Below, piece after piece: positions 10,031 through 17,731 of a stretch of 64,000 nucleotides of DNA. Source of the stretch: Myxococcales bacterium (GTDB taxonomy: Bacteria; Myxococcota_A; Bradymonadia; UBA7976; UBA1532). The translations under genes and the position numbers were made by a program. The notes under the pieces were generated by a model. That model searched no databases. It had not been told where the DNA came from and saw nothing but the letters and a program-made list of their open reading frames with translations. Each line of letters starts with the position of its first letter. Position 1 is the stretch's first letter. The stretch is from NCBI GenBank assembly GCA_020633555.1, contig JACKDL010000033.1, positions 1-64,000 on the forward strand, written 5' to 3'.

Positions 10031-11026
10031 TCACAGGAAGGCCCCCACGTTCAGGCGCACCTGCGCCAGCAGGTTCGTGAACCGGTTGAAGAAGGGGGTG
10101 TAGTAGGTGTTGTTCGGGTTGGGGTCGAGCTGGGGGTTGAAGGTGTTGGCCACAATGGCCAGACCCAGCGCGTCCAGGGGCTGAAAGGCGATCTCGGTGC
10201 TGTAGAACATCGAGTCGCGGGCGTCGATGTCGGCCTGGGCCTGCACGCCCGGGTTCACATCCATGGTCGGGTACAGGAAGTCGTGCATGGCCGTCGCGCT
10301 GGCCGAGACGCTCAGCCACGAGGTGAACGACAGGCTCAGCGCGGCCGTGTGCATGATGCGGATGCGCGGGTTGCGCACGCCGTTGTTGATGAAGTCGTTG
10401 GGCGTGGCCGAGAAGAAGGGGCTCTCGGGGCCCGAGGTCTCGCCGTTGCGGGCCTCGAGGGTGCGCCCGGTGGTGTAGCCGTGGAAGAACCGCACGGCGC
10501 CGAAGGTGTACGACACGTTCAGCCCGTCGAGCAGCTTGAAGTTCTTGCTGGCGTTCAGGTTGGCCTGCAGCGCGAAGTACAGGTCCTGCTGCCGCGACCA
10601 CTTGCTGGTGGGCAGGCGCAAATCGAAGGTGGCCGAGGTGTTGATGTCCACCACGGGCAGCGTCCACAGGGGCGCGCCGATCCCCACCGTGGTGTCGGTG
10701 ATCTGGGTCTCGTTCTGGTAGGTGTTGCTGTCTTCCTCGGTGAACTCGTGGATCACCGTCAGGATCCCCCGCAGGAACGCCTTGTCGCTCACCCAGTAGC
10801 GCGGCAGCAGCGTGAGCTGCATGGCGTACATGGGGTTGTAGGTGAGGTCGTTGTCCTTCTTCAGCGAGGTCACGCTCACCGCGTTCGAGTAGAACAGCAT
10901 CGAGCCGCGGAAGGGCGAGCGCGGCCCGTCCCCGGAGTCGCCGGCCCCCTGCAGTAGCTGCTGGGCGGCGGCGGGCGCGGGAAGGGCCAGCGCGATCAGG
11001 CTGAACAGCAGCAGGCGACGGACCAA
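10031..11026 (-). CDS. Outer-membrane beta-barrel-type protein
   Basis: 331 residues from TTG 11026, chosen because GAGGAG lies six bases upstream and the next residues form a clean signal peptide (VRRLLLFSLIALALPAPAAA, predicted cleavage after AAA). An ATG at 11089 would add 21 residues of non-signal sequence. The mature protein is rich in alternating polar/hydrophobic strands (for example SNAVSVTSL, YAMQLTLLPRYWVS, SATFDLRLP) and ends in hydrophobic LNVGAFL, consistent with a porin or transport-type barrel. No specific family recognised. It lies just upstream of the metzincin gene, so the pair may form a surface protease and its barrel partner (inference). Confidence 0.65.
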   Translation of the reverse strand: MVRRLLLFSLIALALPAPAAAQQLLQGAGDSGDGPRSPFRGSMLFYSNAVSVTSLKKDNDLTYNPMYAMQLTLLPRYWVSDKAFLRGILTVIHEFTEEDSNTYQNETQITDTTVGIGAPLWTLPVVDINTSATFDLRLPTSKWSRQQDLYFALQANLNASKNFKLLDGLNVSYTFGAVRFFHGYTTGRTLEARNGETSGPESPFFSATPNDFINNGVRNPRIRIMHTAALSLSFTSWLSVSASATAMHDFLYPTMDVNPGVQAQADIDARDSMFYSTEIAFQPLDALGLAIVANTFNPQLDPNPNNTYYTPFFNRFTNLLAQVRLNVGAFL

Positions 11027-11104
11027 GGGGGGCTCCTCTCGAACGGTCGGCGGATGGGTTGCTGCCCTGGGACGAGGCAGCGTGCGCATGGTGTGCGCTT
11101 TGTT

Positions 11105-11119
11105 TGACGCGATGCGTCA
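11105..11119. promoter_or_regulatory. Palindrome in divergent intergenic region
   Basis: TGACGC-GAT-GCGTCA is a perfect 6-bp inverted repeat with a 3-bp spacer. It sits in the ~200-bp gap between the outer-membrane-type gene (minus, start 11026) and the small membrane protein gene (plus, start 11231), where a shared operator would be expected. Its size and symmetry suit a dimeric regulator; the regulator is unknown. Confidence 0.35.
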
Positions 11120-11230
11120 GTTCGGCGCCTCCGACCAGGCGCCGCGGGGGTGTGCCACGAACGGCACGTGCAAGCAAGGGACGCCGCACGCCGTCCTCTG
11201 CTACCCTGCGCGCCGTTCACGGAGGCACCC

Positions 11231-11506
11231 ATGGCGAGCAAGAAGACCAACCGTTCGAAATCGAAGGCCGCGCAGGTCACCCACGCCACCCGCGACGACC
11301 GCCAGCGCGAGAAGGCGCTGGACGCGGTGGTGACCCACCCCGACGCGGTGGAGTTCGAGTCCCGCGGCACGGTGGACGACGCCCTGTATCAGCGGCATCT
11401 GGAGGGCCCGAGCGCCGCCGAGCAGCGCAAGATGTGGCGCAACCTCATCTTCCTGGCCATCGCGCTCATCGTGCCCTCGGTCTTCTTCATCATGCGGGTG
11501 AGCTGA
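11231..11506 (+). CDS. Small C-tail-anchored membrane protein, unknown function
   Basis: 91 residues, ATG with GGAGG seven bases upstream. The first ~25 residues are Lys/Ser/Thr-rich and basic, the middle is charged and helical, and residues ~69-87 form one hydrophobic segment (LIFLAIALIVPSVFFIM) ending three residues from the C-terminus. This predicts a tail-anchored inner-membrane protein with a cytoplasmic basic domain. I do not recognise the family. It ends seven bases before the RNase Z start, suggesting co-transcription with rnz. Confidence 0.7.
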   Translation: MASKKTNRSKSKAAQVTHATRDDRQREKALDAVVTHPDAVEFESRGTVDDALYQRHLEGPSAAEQRKMWRNLIFLAIALIVPSVFFIMRVS

Positions 11507-11513
11507 GCCGCCC

Positions 11514-12437
11514 GTGGGGGACCGCGAGTTCGTGGCCCTGGGCACGGCCAGCCAGGTGCCCACCCGCCACCGCAACCACAACGGGTACTTCCTGCGCTGG
11601 GACGGCGAGGGGATCCTCTTCGATCCGGGCGAGGGGACCCAGCGGCAGCTCATCCACGCGGGCATCAGCGCCCCGCGGATCACGCGCATCTGCGTGACCC
11701 ACTTCCACGGGGATCACTGCCTGGGGCTGGCGGGCATCGTGCAGCGGCTGAGCCTGGACCGCGTGCCCCACCCGGTGCACGTGCACTACCCGGCCAGCGG
11801 GCAGCGCTACTTCGACCGGCTGCGCCGGGCCAGCATCTTCAAGGACGTGGCCACGATCGTGCCGCACCCCATCCGCGAGCCCGGCGTCATCGCGCAGGGG
11901 CCCGACTGGACGCTGTCGGCCGAAGCGCTGGACCACACGGTGCCGTGCTTCGGCTTCCGCCTCGAGGAGGCGCCCAAGCGCAACTTCGAGCCGGCGAAGC
12001 TGGCGGCGCTGGGGCTGAAGGGGCCCATCGTGGGCGAGCTGCGGCGCACGGGGCGCGTGGCGCTCGAGGACGGCCGGCAGATCACCCTGGCCGAGGTGTC
12101 GAGCGAGCGGCCGGGGCAGGTCTTCGCCTTCGTCATGGACACCCGCCGCTGCGACGGCGCCGTGCGGCTGGCGCAGGGCGCGGACCTGCTGGTGTGCGAG
12201 AGCACCTACCTGCAGAGCGAGGCCACCGAGGCCTGGGAGCGGGGCCACATGACCGCCGCCGACGCCGCCCAGGTGGCGCAGGCCGCCGGGGTCACGCGGC
12301 TGGTGCTCACGCACTTCTCGCAGCGCCACCCCGACGAGGCGGCCTTCGTGGCCGAGGCGCAGCCCATCCACGGGGACGTGGTGGCGGTGGTGGACGGCAT
12401 GCGCGTGCCGGTGCCGCCCCGGCGGGCAGTGGCGTGA
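11514..12437 (+). CDS. rnz: Ribonuclease Z
   Basis: 307 residues from GTG 11514. RNase Z is a metallo-beta-lactamase-fold endonuclease that removes 3' trailers from tRNA precursors. The zinc-binding HxHxDH motif is present as HFHGDHCLGL (residues 63-68). The N-terminal LGTASQVPTRHRNHNG matches the RNase Z opening, and the later MDTRRCD, CESTYL and HFSQRH segments fit the remaining metal-ligand and catalytic positions. Length equals the usual bacterial ~300 residues. The next gene starts inside its stop codon (GTGA overlap), so translation is probably coupled. Confidence 0.9.
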   Translation: MGDREFVALGTASQVPTRHRNHNGYFLRWDGEGILFDPGEGTQRQLIHAGISAPRITRICVTHFHGDHCLGLAGIVQRLSLDRVPHPVHVHYPASGQRYFDRLRRASIFKDVATIVPHPIREPGVIAQGPDWTLSAEALDHTVPCFGFRLEEAPKRNFEPAKLAALGLKGPIVGELRRTGRVALEDGRQITLAEVSSERPGQVFAFVMDTRRCDGAVRLAQGADLLVCESTYLQSEATEAWERGHMTAADAAQVAQAAGVTRLVLTHFSQRHPDEAAFVAEAQPIHGDVVAVVDGMRVPVPPRRAVA

Positions 12438-13609
12438 GGGCGGCGCGGCGCCTGGCGGCAGGCCCGCTGGCCCCGGCGCTGCTGGCCTTGGGGCTGCTGG
12501 CCTGCGACGAGGGCCAGGCGCCCCCGGCGGCGCCCTTCGCCGAGCTGGAGGGCACCGCCTACACCCGCTACCGCGGGCGCTTCGCCCCCGCCTCGACGGA
12601 CACCCTGGACGACGGCGTGGAGGTGCACCGGTTCGCCGCCAGCGCAGACGGCCCGGGCTGCTTGCGGGGGGCGCCCTACCAGGTGAGCGTGCGCGACGCC
12701 GGCTCGCCCGACCTGCTGGTGTATCTGCAAGGTGGGGGTGCCTGCTGGAGTGACTTCTGCCTGGCCCTGGCCGACCCCGTCGAGGGCATCCCCGCCTTCG
12801 ACGTGCTGGATCCCGCCGAGCCGCTGAACCCCATGGCCGACTGGAACGTGGTGTACGTGCCCTACTGCGACGGCGGGCTCTTCGCCGGCGACCGGGCGTG
12901 GGACGACGACGGCGACGGCGTGGCCGACCGGGACTACCGCGGCCTGCGCAACCTGACCGCGGCGCTGGATCTGGCCGCGGCCCGCTTCCCGAAGCCCCGC
13001 CGGGTGGTCTTCGCGGGCAGCAGCGGCGGGGCGTACGGGACGATCATTGGCCTGCCGCTGGTGCGCCTGTCCTGGCCCGACGCCGAGCTGCGCGTCATCA
13101 ACGACGCGGGCCTGGGGGTGGCCTGGGGCGACGAGCCCGAGCGGCTGAGCGCGCTGGTGGACGAGCTGGGCGCGCAGGCCCTGGTGCCGGCGAGCTGCCC
13201 CGACTGCCTGGCCAACGGGCACCTGACGGGGTTGGTGCGCTGGCAGCTCGAGCGCGATCCCGGCCTGCGCATCGCGGCCATCTCGAGCCTGCAGGACAAG
13301 GTGATCGCCGACTGGTTCCTGCGCATCGGGGGCGAGGCCTTCGAGGCCGCCGTGCGGGCGCAGACCGCGCCCCTGGTGGTGGATTTCCCCAATCGTTACC
13401 GGCGGTTCCTGGCCGACGGCGACGCCCACACGGCGCTGTTGGGCGGCATCCGCGGCTTCATCGGCGACGACGTGCCCGAGGCCGTCGAGCGGGTGGTGGC
13501 CGTGGGTGGGCTGGGGGTGACGGTCATCGCCGATCAGGCGGTGGGTGACTGGCTGCGCGCCTTCCTGGCCGGGGACGATCCGGGCTGGCCCGACCGGGTG
13601 GCCCGGTGA
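12434..13609 (+). CDS. Pectinacetylesterase-family lipoprotein
   Basis: 391 residues from GTG 12434, which overlaps the rnz stop by four bases; the open frame continues upstream but would lack the signal. The signal peptide ends in lipobox GLLAC (Cys24). The serine-hydrolase motif FAGSSGGAYGT follows an oxyanion segment VYLQGGGACWSDFCL and VVYVPYCDGG, the pattern of the pectinacetylesterase/NOTUM family (GxSxGG variant with conserved Cys). A DDDGDGVADRD loop resembles a calcium-binding insertion. Probably an extracytoplasmic deacetylase or lipase-like esterase; the substrate is not evident. Confidence 0.75.
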   Translation: MRAARRLAAGPLAPALLALGLLACDEGQAPPAAPFAELEGTAYTRYRGRFAPASTDTLDDGVEVHRFAASADGPGCLRGAPYQVSVRDAGSPDLLVYLQGGGACWSDFCLALADPVEGIPAFDVLDPAEPLNPMADWNVVYVPYCDGGLFAGDRAWDDDGDGVADRDYRGLRNLTAALDLAAARFPKPRRVVFAGSSGGAYGTIIGLPLVRLSWPDAELRVINDAGLGVAWGDEPERLSALVDELGAQALVPASCPDCLANGHLTGLVRWQLERDPGLRIAAISSLQDKVIADWFLRIGGEAFEAAVRAQTAPLVVDFPNRYRRFLADGDAHTALLGGIRGFIGDDVPEAVERVVAVGGLGVTVIADQAVGDWLRAFLAGDDPGWPDRVAR

Positions 13610-13619
13610 GGGGGGCTTG

Positions 13620-15083
13620 GTGAGCGCGGCGCGCTGGGCCGTGCTGGGCGCGGTGGCGCTCGTCTTCGCGCCGGCCCTGGGGGGCGAGTTCGTCTGGGAC
13701 GACGTCATCCTCATCCGCGACAACCCGGCGGTGCACGGCCTGGGCGCGGCGTGGGGAGCGGCCTGGGGCGACTTCTTCGGCAGCGCCGCAGGCCAACCCC
13801 AGGGCGGGTACCTGCGGCCCGTGCCCACCCTGCTCAACGGGTTGACCTGGGCCGCGGTGGCGGCCGATCCGCTGGTCTATCACCTGCAGAACCTGGCGCT
13901 CCACCTGGGGGCGGTGGCCCTGCTCATGGCGGTGGCCGGCCGGCTGGGGGCGTCGGGCCTGGCGGCCGCGGCGGCGGGGGCCGTGTTTGGCCTGCACCCG
14001 CGCCAGGTCGAGGCGGTGGCCTTCATCTCGGGCCGCACGGATCTGCTGGCGGCCGTGGGCGTGCTGGGCGCCACCTGGCTGCACCTTCGGGCGCGCCGGG
14101 GCGGCGGTCCCTGGACCGTGGTGGCGGCGTGGGCGGCGCTGGTCTTCGGCGCCCTGAGCAAGGAGGTGGCCCTGCTGTGGCCCCTGGCGCTGCTGGGCCT
14201 GGAGACCAGCGGGCGGGTGGCGGCGGGTGCACACCGGCGGCGGGCCCTGTTCGTGGGCTACGGCGTCGTGGTGGCGGCAGCCGTGGCAGCGCGGCTGGCG
14301 GCTGGGATCGCCGCGGCGCCCCGGCTGTACTTCGAGGCCGGCGACGCCCCCGTGGCGGCGCTGTCGCTGGCGGGGCACTACGCGGGTCTGCTGGTCCAGC
14401 CCGAGTCGCGGGCGCTCTACGACCACCTGCCGGTCGCCCGCTTCAGCGGGTGGACGGCGCTGGGTCTGGCGGTGCTCGTGGCCGGGCTGGGGCTGGCCTG
14501 GCGGCTGCGGCGGGACGGGCTGGCGGGCTTCGGGCTGTTGGTGGCGGGGCTGTGCCTGGCGCCCGTCCTTCACCTGGTACCCATCCCCGCGCTGGCGGCG
14601 GAGCGCTACCTGTACCTGCCCCTGGCGGGGCTGGCGTGGGGCGTGGCGGCGGCCGTGGATCGGGTGGGGCCCCGGCTGGCGGCGGTGGTGGCCGGCGCGG
14701 CGCTCGCCTTCGGGGCCCTGTCGGCGGTGCGGGCCCTGGACTGGCGCTCCGAGGTCGAGCTGTGGGGGGCCGAAATCGAGCGGCCGGCAGCCGGCTACAA
14801 GGCCTGGCAGAATCTGGCCGTGGCGTTGGCCGAGCGCAAAGCCTGGCCCGAGGCCACGGGGGCCATCCTGCGGGCACAGGCCCTGCGCCCACAGGATCCG
14901 CGCCTGCTGCGCAACGCCGTGCGGATCACGGCGGCGGCGTGCCCGGCCTGGCCTGAGCGCGGGGCGGTGGTGGGGGCCGCGCTGGCGAACCCGCCCGATC
15001 GGGCCGGGCTGGCCCAGGCCCTGCCGACGGTGCCCTGTGCGCCCATGGCGTCGGCGGTGAGCGCCTTCCTTGGATCGCCTTGA
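13620..15083 (+). CDS. GT-C-type polytopic membrane protein with TPR-like C-terminus
   Basis: 487 residues from GTG 13620. After the first membrane segment comes FVWDDVILIRDNPAVHGL, the acidic loop typical of TMTC/PMT-like GT-C glycosyltransferases, followed by about ten hydrophobic segments. A conserved-type loop is seen at HPRQVEAVAFISGRTDLLA. Residues ~390-450 (YKAWQNLAVALAERKAWPEATGAILRAQALRPQD) form one or two TPR-like helical repeats outside the membrane. The family transfers sugars from lipid-linked donors to proteins or glycans; donor and acceptor are unknown. It starts ten bases after the esterase stop. Confidence 0.75.
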   Translation: MSAARWAVLGAVALVFAPALGGEFVWDDVILIRDNPAVHGLGAAWGAAWGDFFGSAAGQPQGGYLRPVPTLLNGLTWAAVAADPLVYHLQNLALHLGAVALLMAVAGRLGASGLAAAAAGAVFGLHPRQVEAVAFISGRTDLLAAVGVLGATWLHLRARRGGGPWTVVAAWAALVFGALSKEVALLWPLALLGLETSGRVAAGAHRRRALFVGYGVVVAAAVAARLAAGIAAAPRLYFEAGDAPVAALSLAGHYAGLLVQPESRALYDHLPVARFSGWTALGLAVLVAGLGLAWRLRRDGLAGFGLLVAGLCLAPVLHLVPIPALAAERYLYLPLAGLAWGVAAAVDRVGPRLAAVVAGAALAFGALSAVRALDWRSEVELWGAEIERPAAGYKAWQNLAVALAERKAWPEATGAILRAQALRPQDPRLLRNAVRITAAACPAWPERGAVVGAALANPPDRAGLAQALPTVPCAPMASAVSAFLGSP

Positions 15084-15107
15084 CGGGCAGGGGCCGCTGA
15101 CCTCGGC

Positions 15108-15803
15108 TCAGGCCGGCGCTGCCCCGAGCCGCCGGGCGGCCCCGCGCAGCCACGCCGCCGCCTTGTTGGCCTCGCGCAGGTAGAGCACCAGCGTACCCAT
15201 GGCCAGGCCGTCGATGGCGAAGTGCAGCAGCGGCGAGGTGTCCAACCCCAGGACGGGCAGCACCGCCACGATGGGCAGCAGGTAGTAGTAGGTGAACACG
15301 TACAGCCGGGCGAGGTTGCCGGAGGCTTGCACCTTCAGGTCCAGCCGCCTCAGCTCGGCGTTCAGGTCGTCCACCAGCGTGATGTAGGCGGTGCCGAACC
15401 AGGCCAGATTGTAGCCGGGGATCAGGCAGCGGATCACCGCGGGGAGCGGATCAGAGGTGCGCCGCTCGAAGGGCAGGCTGTCCCACCAGCGGCCGTGCAA
15501 CAGGGTGTAGCCCGCGATCTGAGCCGCCAGCGAGACCCCCAGCAGCTCCATCCGCAGCCAGCCGTCGCCGGTGCCGACCCCGATCAGATCGGCCAGCACG
15601 GCGCACACCGAGGTTACGAGCACCCAGGTGGTGGGCCGCTCGAAGGGCCCGAAGTCCGGCTGCACGGCCGGCGCCGGGGCGGGCTTGGGCTCGGGCTCGG
15701 GGGGCGCCTTGCCGAAGAACTCCGACGGGCAGCCGCAGTGCGGGCAGAAGGCCGCGCGGTCCGAGACGGGGTGCTTGCAGTCGGGGCAGTCGATGAGCGG
15801 CAT
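15108..15803 (-). CDS. Zinc-ribbon membrane protein
   Basis: 231 residues from ATG 15803. It begins with a classical zinc ribbon (CPDCKHPVSDRAAFCPHCGCP, two CxxC pairs at residues ~6-28), then a Pro/Glu/Ala linker and about four hydrophobic segments. The central LIPGYNLAWFGTAYITLVDDLN resembles the DUF4328 type of membrane protein, often linked to zinc ribbons. Function unknown. An in-frame ATG at 15818 would add five residues. Its stop is 24 bases from the convergent GT-C gene, and it is divergent from aat. Confidence 0.7.
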   Translation of the reverse strand: MPLIDCPDCKHPVSDRAAFCPHCGCPSEFFGKAPPEPEPKPAPAPAVQPDFGPFERPTTWVLVTSVCAVLADLIGVGTGDGWLRMELLGVSLAAQIAGYTLLHGRWWDSLPFERRTSDPLPAVIRCLIPGYNLAWFGTAYITLVDDLNAELRRLDLKVQASGNLARLYVFTYYYLLPIVAVLPVLGLDTSPLLHFAIDGLAMGTLVLYLREANKAAAWLRGAARRLGAAPA

Positions 15804-15899
15804 GGGCGCCGGCAACATAACGCTGGCGGTTCGCGGCTCGCCACAACCATGCTGGTCCGGCATGCGGCCCGGGGGCGGCTGCGCGGGAGGGGAGGGGCA

Positions 15900-16631
15900 T
15901 TGCGGCGGTTGTCGGCCAGCGGACAGGGGGCGGTCTTTCCCCCGCCCGAAGACCTGACCCCCGACGGCTATGGCCTGGTGGCGCTGGGCGGCGACCTGCG
16001 CGAGTCGACCCTGCTCGAGGCCTACCGCAAAGGCATCTTCCCCTGGGAGGGGCGCGAGCCCATCCCCTGGTACAGCCCCGATCCCCGGCTGGTGCTGGCG
16101 CCGGCCGCCTTCCACTGCAGCCGCAGCCTGCGCAAGACGGCCCGCGGCGCGGGCTTCGCGATCACCTTCGACCGCGCCTTCGAGGCGGTCATGGAGGCCT
16201 GCGCCACCACGCCCCGGGGCGGTCGGGTGGAGAGCTGGATCACGCCGCGGATGATTCGGGCCTATGGGCGCCTCCACCGGCGCGGGGTGGCCCACTCGGT
16301 CGAGGTGTGGCAGGGGACGGCGCTGGTGGGCGGTCTGTACGGCCTGGCCATGGGGCGGGCCTTCTTCGGCGAGAGCATGTTCGCCCGCTGCACCGGCGCC
16401 TCGAAGGTGGCCCTGTGGACCCTGTGCGGTCGCCTTGCGGGGGCCAGCTACCACTTCGTGGATTGCCAGCAGGACACCGGCCACCTGCGCCGGCTGGGGG
16501 CGGTGACGATCCCCCGCGTGACCTACCTCGATCGGCTGGCCCGGGCGTTGGCCGAGCCGGAAGGCTGGGCGCAAGCCATGGGGCCCGCGGGCGCCGTCTT
16601 CGAGCCCGGGGGAACATCGCAGGTCGAGTGA
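15900..16631 (+). CDS. aat: Leucyl/phenylalanyl-tRNA-protein transferase
   Basis: 243 residues from TTG 15900, chosen because GGAGGGG lies just upstream and it leaves 12 residues before VFPPPEDL, as in the family; ATG 15849 is the alternative (17 residues longer). Aat transfers Leu or Phe from tRNA to N-terminal Arg/Lys of proteins for N-end-rule degradation. Family motifs are clear: LVALGGDLRESTLLEAYRKG followed by IFPW, WYSPDPRLVL, YGRLHRRGVAHSVEVW, LVGGLYGLAMGRAFFGESMF and FVDCQQDTGHLRRLGA. Length matches the usual ~235. Confidence 0.93.
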   Translation: MRRLSASGQGAVFPPPEDLTPDGYGLVALGGDLRESTLLEAYRKGIFPWEGREPIPWYSPDPRLVLAPAAFHCSRSLRKTARGAGFAITFDRAFEAVMEACATTPRGGRVESWITPRMIRAYGRLHRRGVAHSVEVWQGTALVGGLYGLAMGRAFFGESMFARCTGASKVALWTLCGRLAGASYHFVDCQQDTGHLRRLGAVTIPRVTYLDRLARALAEPEGWAQAMGPAGAVFEPGGTSQVE

Positions 16632-16676
16632 GCGTGCTGGGCGGCCGGCAGGGCGGGCGTCCGGCAAGCGCCAGGC

Positions 16677-16708
16677 AAAAAAAAGGGCCCGGCCGGGTGG
16701 CCGAGCCC
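16677..16708 (-). terminator. Intrinsic terminator of the RRM gene
   Basis: Read on the minus strand: GGGCTCGGCC, loop ACCC, GGCCGGGCCC (10 bp with one G-T pair), followed directly by eight T. It lies just after the RRM protein gene and is the clearest intrinsic terminator in the window. Confidence 0.88.
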
Positions 16709-16716
16709 TCTCTCCT

Positions 16717-17295
16717 TCAGGCGTCAGGTGCGCCCGAGGGCGGGGTTACCAGCGGTCGCCGCCGCCGCCACCCCAGCCACCGTCGCCGCCGCCGCCGCCG
16801 CGACCGCCGCGGCCGCCGCGCCGCGGCCACCACCGCCGCCGCCGCCGCCGTAGCCACCACCGCCGCCGCCGCCGCCGTAGCCGCCGCCGCCGCCGCCGTA
16901 GCCGCCACCGCCACCGTTGCCGCCGCCACCGTAGCCGCCGCCACCGCCACCGTAGCGCCGCCACCGCCGCCGCCGCCGCGGCCGCCGCGGAAGCCACCGC
17001 CGCCGCCGCCGCCACGGGGACCGCCGCCGCCGCCGCCACCACCGGGCGCACGCTCGCGAGCCTCGTTGACGGTCAGCCGCCGCCCGTCGAGCTCGGCGCC
17101 GTTCATCTGCTCCATGGCCTCGTCACCCGCCTGATCGTCGGCGAAGGTCACGAACCCGAAGCCGCGGCTCCGACCCGTCTCCCGGTCGAGGATGACCTTG
17201 GCATCGGTCACCTCGCCGAAGGCCTCGAAGGCGGCGCGCAGGCTGTCATCGTCGGTGCCCCAAGCGAGCCCGCCCACGAAAAGCTTCTTCGACAT
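16717..17295 (-). CDS. Glycine-rich RNA-binding (RRM) protein with out-of-frame tail
   Basis: An RRM of ~80 residues starts at ATG 17295: RNP2 LFVGGLAW and RNP1 RGFGFVTF are both intact, so it binds single-stranded RNA, like bacterial cold-responsive RRM proteins. After residue ~100 the tail is Gly-rich (PGGGGGGGGPRGGGGG, FRGGRGGGGGGG), but the frame then becomes Ala/Val-rich and Arg-rich, ending at 16717. In the neighbouring frames the same DNA reads as GGGGGGYGGGGNGGGGGYGG and then RGGRGGGGGDGGWGGGGG followed by DRW and a stop at 16746. Two one-base losses (near 16955 and 16822) would explain this, so the intended C-terminus is probably the 16746 stop. Sequencing error in the GGC repeats or genuine slippage are both possible. 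Confidence 0.8.
   Translation of the reverse strand: MSKKLFVGGLAWGTDDDSLRAAFEAFGEVTDAKVILDRETGRSRGFGFVTFADDQAGDEAMEQMNGAELDGRRLTVNEARERAPGGGGGGGGPRGGGGGGGFRGGRGGGGGGGATVAVAAATVAAATVAVAATAAAAAATAAAAAVVATAAAAAVVAAARRPRRSRRRRRRRWLGWRRRRPLVTPPSGAPDA
16755..17040. repeat. GCC/GGC triplet low-complexity tract
   Basis: Near-continuous GCC triplets (GGC on the coding minus strand) with interspersed GTA/CCA that encode the Gly/Tyr-rich tail of the RRM protein. Such tracts are prone to replication slippage and assembly error, which is relevant to the two apparent frameshifts inside it. Confidence 0.8.
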
Positions 17296-17731
17296 TTCTC
17301 TCTCTGTCCCGCGGTCCCCTCGGACCGTCGCTCTCAACGTGCATCGCCCCGGCTGGTCGACCCGGATGGTCGTTCTTCTGTCGCGGGCGCAAGGCCCGAT
17401 TCATGGAACCAACAGCACACAAGACGGCCGCAGCCATCCCGGGGGCATGCCTGCACGCACTTTGGCTGATCAGCGGCCAAGCGAGCAAAAAAAAATCGCG
17501 ACACGCGTTTGATTCCAAAGGGTTGCGTGCAAAGGACCGCCTGGGGACGGCGGGGGGGGGCTTGCCGCGACCCTTGACCTGTGGCGTCGGCCTCCCAAAA
17601 TCGGGGCAGAACGCCTGCCGTGGTGGGGCGCAGGGTCCGACCTGAGGGCCCAAACGCCGCCCCGGCGCGACCTCGGCTCGGGCCGAGGTGATCCCTTCCA
17701 CCGGCGCGGCCCGGCCAAGGTGAGGACCCCC
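17296..17731. other. 435-bp intergenic region between divergent RRM and FmdB-like genes
   Basis: No gene seen. It holds: a hairpin CGGTCC-CCTC-GGACCG at 17312-17327, just upstream of the RRM ribosome-binding site; the palindrome GCTGATCAGC at 17465-17474; an A9 tract at 17488-17496 (T9 on the minus strand) preceded on that strand by a short CGCG-TGT-CGCG stem; and a weak TTGACC at 17574-17579 facing the FmdB-like gene. The size and AT-richer centre suggest a long regulated 5' leader for the RRM gene, as in cold-shock genes, but this is inference. Confidence 0.5.
17312..17327 (-). promoter_or_regulatory. Leader hairpin upstream of the RRM gene start
   Basis: Perfect 6-bp stem (CGGTCC/GGACCG) with a 4-base loop, ending 16 bases before the ATG at 17295 and just ahead of the purine-rich AGAGAGAGAA that serves as ribosome-binding site. 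It could tune translation start. Confidence 0.3.

Noticed and set aside
5091..10103. A 1670-residue plus-strand open frame antisense to the metzincin gene
   Set aside because: Same cause: strong third-position GC bias. The minus strand has the lipobox, HExxH and Met-turn.
11945..12433. Upstream extension of the esterase gene
   Set aside because: It lies wholly inside rnz in another frame; the lipoprotein signal begins at GTG 12434.
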